8,183 bases of DNA from an uncultured Eubacteriales bacterium (lineage in GTDB: Bacteria > Bacillota > Clostridia > Oscillospirales > CAG-382), in assembly GCA_934446095.1 (NCBI GenBank), contig CAKSDR010000057.1, forward strand, positions 1-8,183. Direction: 5' to 3'. Both the position numbers and the translations under genes were made by a program. This document shows positions 6,171 to 8,183 of the stretch, in pieces. The notes under the pieces are model-generated. The model worked only from the letters and a program-made list of their open reading frames with translations. It did no database searches and had not been told where the DNA came from. Every line of letters starts with the position of its first letter. Position 1 is the first letter of the stretch.

Positions 6171-6262
6171 GGAGAAGTCGCGTAGCTGGTCGAGCGCGCA
6201 CGATTGGAAATCGTGTAACCGTCAAAAGCGGTTCGAGAGTTCGAATCTCTCCTTCTCCGCCA
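6171..6262 (+). tRNA. tRNA-Ser (anticodon GGA), CCA encoded
   Basis: Acceptor arms GGAGAAG (6171-6177) and CTTCTCC (6252-6258) pair fully, followed by discriminator G and CCA (6260-6262). Anticodon stem CACGA/TCGTG encloses loop TTGGAAA, giving anticodon GGA, which reads UCC and UCU. A long variable arm with stem AACCG/CGGTT and the T arm GAGAG-TTCGAAT-CTCTC are as expected for a class II serine tRNA. At 92 bases the length is normal. Confidence 0.97.
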
Positions 6263-6263
6263 G

Positions 6264-6306
6264 AAAATAAATACACTTTTAAATTTAAAGGTGTATTTAT
6301 TTTTTT
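6264..6306 (+). terminator. Terminator of tRNA-Ser
   Basis: A 13-bp stem, 6264-6276 with 6291-6303 (core AAATACAC/GTGTATTT), extended inward by TTT/AAA, and a T run at 6300-6306. It begins one base after the CCA end, so the tRNA is a single-gene transcript. Confidence 0.88.
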
Positions 6307-6317
6307 GCCTTAAATTA

Positions 6318-6346
6318 TTGAAAAAATACAATATTTATTATATAAT
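6318..6346 (+). promoter_or_regulatory. Promoter of the lipoprotein/membrane-protein operon
   Basis: TTGAAA (6318-6323), 17-base spacer, TATAAT (6341-6346), directly after the tRNA terminator. The predicted start near 6353 would put the transcript start almost on the AAAGGCGGTGA ribosome site (6355-6365). Confidence 0.75.
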
Positions 6347-6370
6347 AATTATACAAAGGCGGTGAAATAA

Positions 6371-7234
6371 ATGAAAAAAACACTTTTTTACAAAATATTT
6401 TTATTCATTATCGCAATTTTGCTTTGTCTTACTGCAGTTTCGTGCAAACGCACGGAAGAAAACGACCCTGCCATCTCTCACGACGATCCATCGGAAAACT
6501 GCATTAAATACACTGACAAAAACGGAAACGATAAAAAGTATGCCATTGCACAAAACGACGTTTTATCCGACGATTTTATTGTAGATAAAACGATTGAATT
6601 GTCCTCGCTTGCAGTATCTGTGAACGGAATATCAAAAAAAGATTCTTCCGTTTATGTTGATTTTACATCCGAAAGTTTTGATGCAATTTCAGATACAGAC
6701 TATATAAATGCCGTCCTCGAGAGCATCTCTAAAAACCTTCTCTCATATTCCGAAAACACTGAAAATGTCGTTTTTTCGGTTGACGGAAAAAATTACAGGA
6801 ATAAAAATGTAAATATTATACAAAATTCCGTGTTTGAATCCAAAACACCTGCCGAAAAAAAAGAAATAAGTTATAAAATTAAGTACTATGATGTTATAAA
6901 TGACACTGACTCAGAAAAAGAGTTTACCGAAACCGTCAGCAAAAACATCACACCGGAATACTTTGTAGATAAGATATCCGAACTTTCCGGACTTTATATA
7001 TGCATAAATAAAATAACTATCGACGGCGAGACCATGACAATTGATTTTTCAAAAAACTACCCTCCTTTTTCGGGTGTCGGTTCTCTCGAAGAATCAAAAC
7101 TTCTTGAAAATATCCGTGATATAATGTTCAGTCAATATCCCGAAGTCAAGCGCTTATTCTTTACGGCAGACGGCGGACAATACGAAAGCGGACACATGTA
7201 TATCTCAAAGGATGAACCGTATGCTGAAAGATAA
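6371..7234 (+). CDS. Lipoprotein with two GerMN-like domains
   Basis: Protein of 287 residues. Residues 1-24 are a lipoprotein signal (KK, hydrophobic stretch IFLFIIAILLCLTAVS) with lipid-attachment Cys25, followed by a charged linker. Two related domains follow, about 64-148 and 194-282. Each begins with [FY]-x-VDK-x-x-ELS, runs through a strand with VDF or IDF, and ends with a helix then a V-x-F-[ST]-x-DG strand. Anchors are FIVDKTIELS and VVFSVDGK in the first, YFVDKISELS and LFFTADGG in the second. This matches the GerMN fold of sporulation and germination lipoproteins such as GerM, found also in non-spore envelope proteins. Expected location is the outer face of the cytoplasmic membrane. 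ATG follows a GGCGGTGA ribosome site by 6 bases. The end overlaps the next gene by 14 bases, so the two are co-translated. GerMN assignment is by eye. Confidence 0.8.
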   Translation: MKKTLFYKIFLFIIAILLCLTAVSCKRTEENDPAISHDDPSENCIKYTDKNGNDKKYAIAQNDVLSDDFIVDKTIELSSLAVSVNGISKKDSSVYVDFTSESFDAISDTDYINAVLESISKNLLSYSENTENVVFSVDGKNYRNKNVNIIQNSVFESKTPAEKKEISYKIKYYDVINDTDSEKEFTETVSKNITPEYFVDKISELSGLYICINKITIDGETMTIDFSKNYPPFSGVGSLEESKLLENIRDIMFSQYPEVKRLFFTADGGQYESGHMYISKDEPYAER

Positions 7235-7850
7235 AATTTTGCATAGGCTGGGAATTATCGGCAACCGCAAAGGTTCAGATGAAAATGAAAAGGGCGCCCT
7301 TACAAAAGATGACATGAAAAAGTTGACTTTTCATCTTAAAATTTTTTTCATGGTCGTATTTACTATGATCGTGATGCTGGCTTTCCCGTATTACATAAAA
7401 TATATTGATAAAGAGGTTCTTTCCGGAAGTTATTTAGGAAAACTTATAAATCCATTGAAATACAGCGTAAACTTAACTTCCGAAAAATCGTCAAAAACAC
7501 TTTTTTTGAAAATAGGCGACGATGAAAGAACTGCTCTGCGCATTCTCGGCGCGCCGGATAAAGTCGATGATTTCCGCTACACCTACGGAAATTCATATAT
7601 TCTTGTTTCGGACGGAAAAGTTATCGGATATTCAAAAAATTATTCGGATAAAAATTTCCCCGTCAAGGCAGGAGATAAAAATTTTAATATTGAAAAAAGA
7701 AATGTTGAACTCGGCGACAGTTCCGATAATGTGATAAACATTCTGGGGTCTCCCGATTTATGCCTTCCTTATGTTTGGAAATACGAAAAATGCGAACTCA
7801 TTTTTGATGAAAAAATGACTCTTGCCGGTTATACGGATAATATAAGTTGA
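7221..7850 (+). CDS. Single-pass membrane protein with two BamE (SmpA/OmlA)-like repeats
   Basis: Protein of 209 residues. A Lys-rich cytoplasmic tail of about 37 residues precedes one transmembrane helix (about 38-59, IFFMVVFTMIVMLAF), so the rest should lie outside. Two tandem repeats, about 94-140 and 160-207, share the pattern LGD/IGD-[DS]-[ES]-x-x-x-x-ILG-[AS]-PD, then an aromatic-Y strand and a turn ending in GY. In repeat 1 these are IGDDERTALRILGAPD and DGKVIGY, in repeat 2 LGDSSDNVINILGSPD and WKY then LAGY. This is the signature of the BamE/SmpA and BLIP-like fold, a small helix-sheet binding domain. Start choice: ATG 7212 is abutted by AAAGG, but ATG 7221 has it 8 bases upstream. 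It lies downstream of and overlapping the GerMN-like lipoprotein, which suggests a shared envelope task. Confidence 0.78.
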   Translation: MLKDKILHRLGIIGNRKGSDENEKGALTKDDMKKLTFHLKIFFMVVFTMIVMLAFPYYIKYIDKEVLSGSYLGKLINPLKYSVNLTSEKSSKTLFLKIGDDERTALRILGAPDKVDDFRYTYGNSYILVSDGKVIGYSKNYSDKNFPVKAGDKNFNIEKRNVELGDSSDNVINILGSPDLCLPYVWKYEKCELIFDEKMTLAGYTDNIS

Positions 7851-7879
7851 TTCATCCTGTCCTTATAAAAGATAACTTA

Positions 7880-7918
7880 AAAACACGCATACCACCTCAA
7901 AAGTGATATGCGTGTTTT
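7880..7918 (+). terminator. Probable bidirectional terminator between convergent genes
   Basis: Perfect 12-bp stem 7880-7891 with 7907-7918 (ACACGCATA/TATGCGTGT), with an inner CAC/GTG pairing. It carries TTTT on the plus strand and TTTTT on the minus strand. It lies 30 bases after the membrane-protein stop and about 70 bases beyond the stop of the convergent gene at the right edge, so it can serve both. Confidence 0.85.
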
Positions 7919-7925
7919 CTTATTA

Positions 7926-7972
7926 CGGCAATATTTTATAATACTTAACAAAACTTATATTATTTTTTGCCG
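7926..7972 (-). other. Weak inverted repeat after the right-edge gene
   Basis: CGGCAA (7926-7931) and TTGCCG (7967-7972) can pair across an AT-rich 35-base interior that pairs only in part. It lies 14 bases past the stop of the right-edge gene but has no good T run on that strand. It may be part of its 3' end or chance. Confidence 0.25.
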
Positions 7973-7986
7973 AAAAAATATATTTT

Positions 7987-8183
7987 TCATTTGAGCGAAT
8001 ACCAGATAGTCTTCTCGTCGTCATAATTCGTTCCGCTGCGATAAGTAATTGTAAAATAATCAACAGTTTCCCCTTCAGACAATTTATCTGTATGTATCTG
8101 GAAATAACAATCTGTTTCTCCTCCGGAATAAAGGCTAACATCCCACGAACTCAAGGTTTTAAAATCATTGTACCAGTAATAAT
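7987..8183 (-). CDS. Unrecognised protein, last 64 residues (start off the right edge)
   Basis: The minus strand is open from the window edge to TGA at 7989-7987, giving 64 residues. The composition is that of a real protein and not of a shadow frame: alternating polar and hydrophobic residues (YFTITYRSG), many aromatics, and a WYSLK end. Segments such as SSWDVSLYSGGETDCYFQIH suggest a beta-rich, possibly extracellular domain, but I recognise no family. Other frames on either strand here contain early stops or low-complexity translations. It converges on the membrane-protein gene and shares its hairpin terminator. Confidence 0.65.
   Translation of the reverse strand, partial: YYWYNDFKTLSSWDVSLYSGGETDCYFQIHTDKLSEGETVDYFTITYRSGTNYDDEKTIWYSLK

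Noticed and set aside
6171..6262. tRNA-Ser as an integration (attachment) site
   Set aside because: No integrase and no repeat of the tRNA 3' end were found in the window, and the downstream terminator and operon look native.
6095..6331. Minus-strand frame of 78 codons containing RRRRDSNSRTAFDG
   Set aside because: It runs antisense through the tRNA-Ser, its promoter and its terminator. Such DSNSR-type translations are a known false annotation produced by serine tRNA genes.
7923..8141. Minus-strand frame of 72 codons at the right edge
   Set aside because: It is in a different frame from the edge-crossing gene at 7987-8183, runs through its stop region into the intergenic AT-rich stretch and has no ribosome site before its ATG.

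Overview
The window looks like chromosomal DNA of a low-GC Gram-positive bacterium, most likely an anaerobic member of the Clostridia (Oscillospiraceae/Ruminococcaceae-like). The grounds are AT-rich intergenic DNA with TTGACA/TATAAT promoters, strong GGAGG-type ribosome sites, a Clostridia-style signal peptide ending in SVSAA, InlB-type B repeats, a GerMN-like lipoprotein, and a tRNA-Ser with encoded CCA. This is inference; no taxonomic search was possible.

Layout, left to right. (1) Positions 1-2620, minus strand: the first 873 residues of a very large exported protein whose C-terminus lies beyond the left edge. It is built from two copies of an unrecognised beta-rich module, each followed by two InlB/Flg_new-type repeats, and then the start of a parallel beta-helix. 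Its upstream region (2621-2930) is AT-rich, holds its promoter and ends with the terminator of the next gene. (2) 2931-3671, minus: an SGNH/GDSL-type esterase. (3) 3823-4527, plus: a TrhA/hemolysin III (PAQR) membrane protein, divergent from the esterase across a 151-bp region with two facing strong promoters. (4) 4550-6006, minus: a two-gene operon, an AlkD-like DNA alkylation repair protein (TTG start, perfect Shine-Dalgarno) followed 11 bp later by a short-chain dehydrogenase. The last codons of the dehydrogenase form one arm of the trhA terminator. (5) 6105-6306, plus: a tRNA-Ser(GGA) transcription unit with consensus promoter and terminator. (6) 6341-7918, plus: an overlapping pair encoding a lipoprotein with two GerMN-like domains and a single-pass membrane protein with two BamE (SmpA/OmlA)-like repeats, ending in a hairpin shared with (7) 7987-8183, minus: the last 64 residues of an unrecognised protein entering from the right.

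The genes do not form one pathway. Most are short independent transcription units. The parts most likely to be new biology are the duplicated module of the giant exported protein and the lipoprotein/membrane-protein pair, both of which should act on the outer face of the membrane. There is no sign of an insertion sequence, prophage, CRISPR array or integration site.
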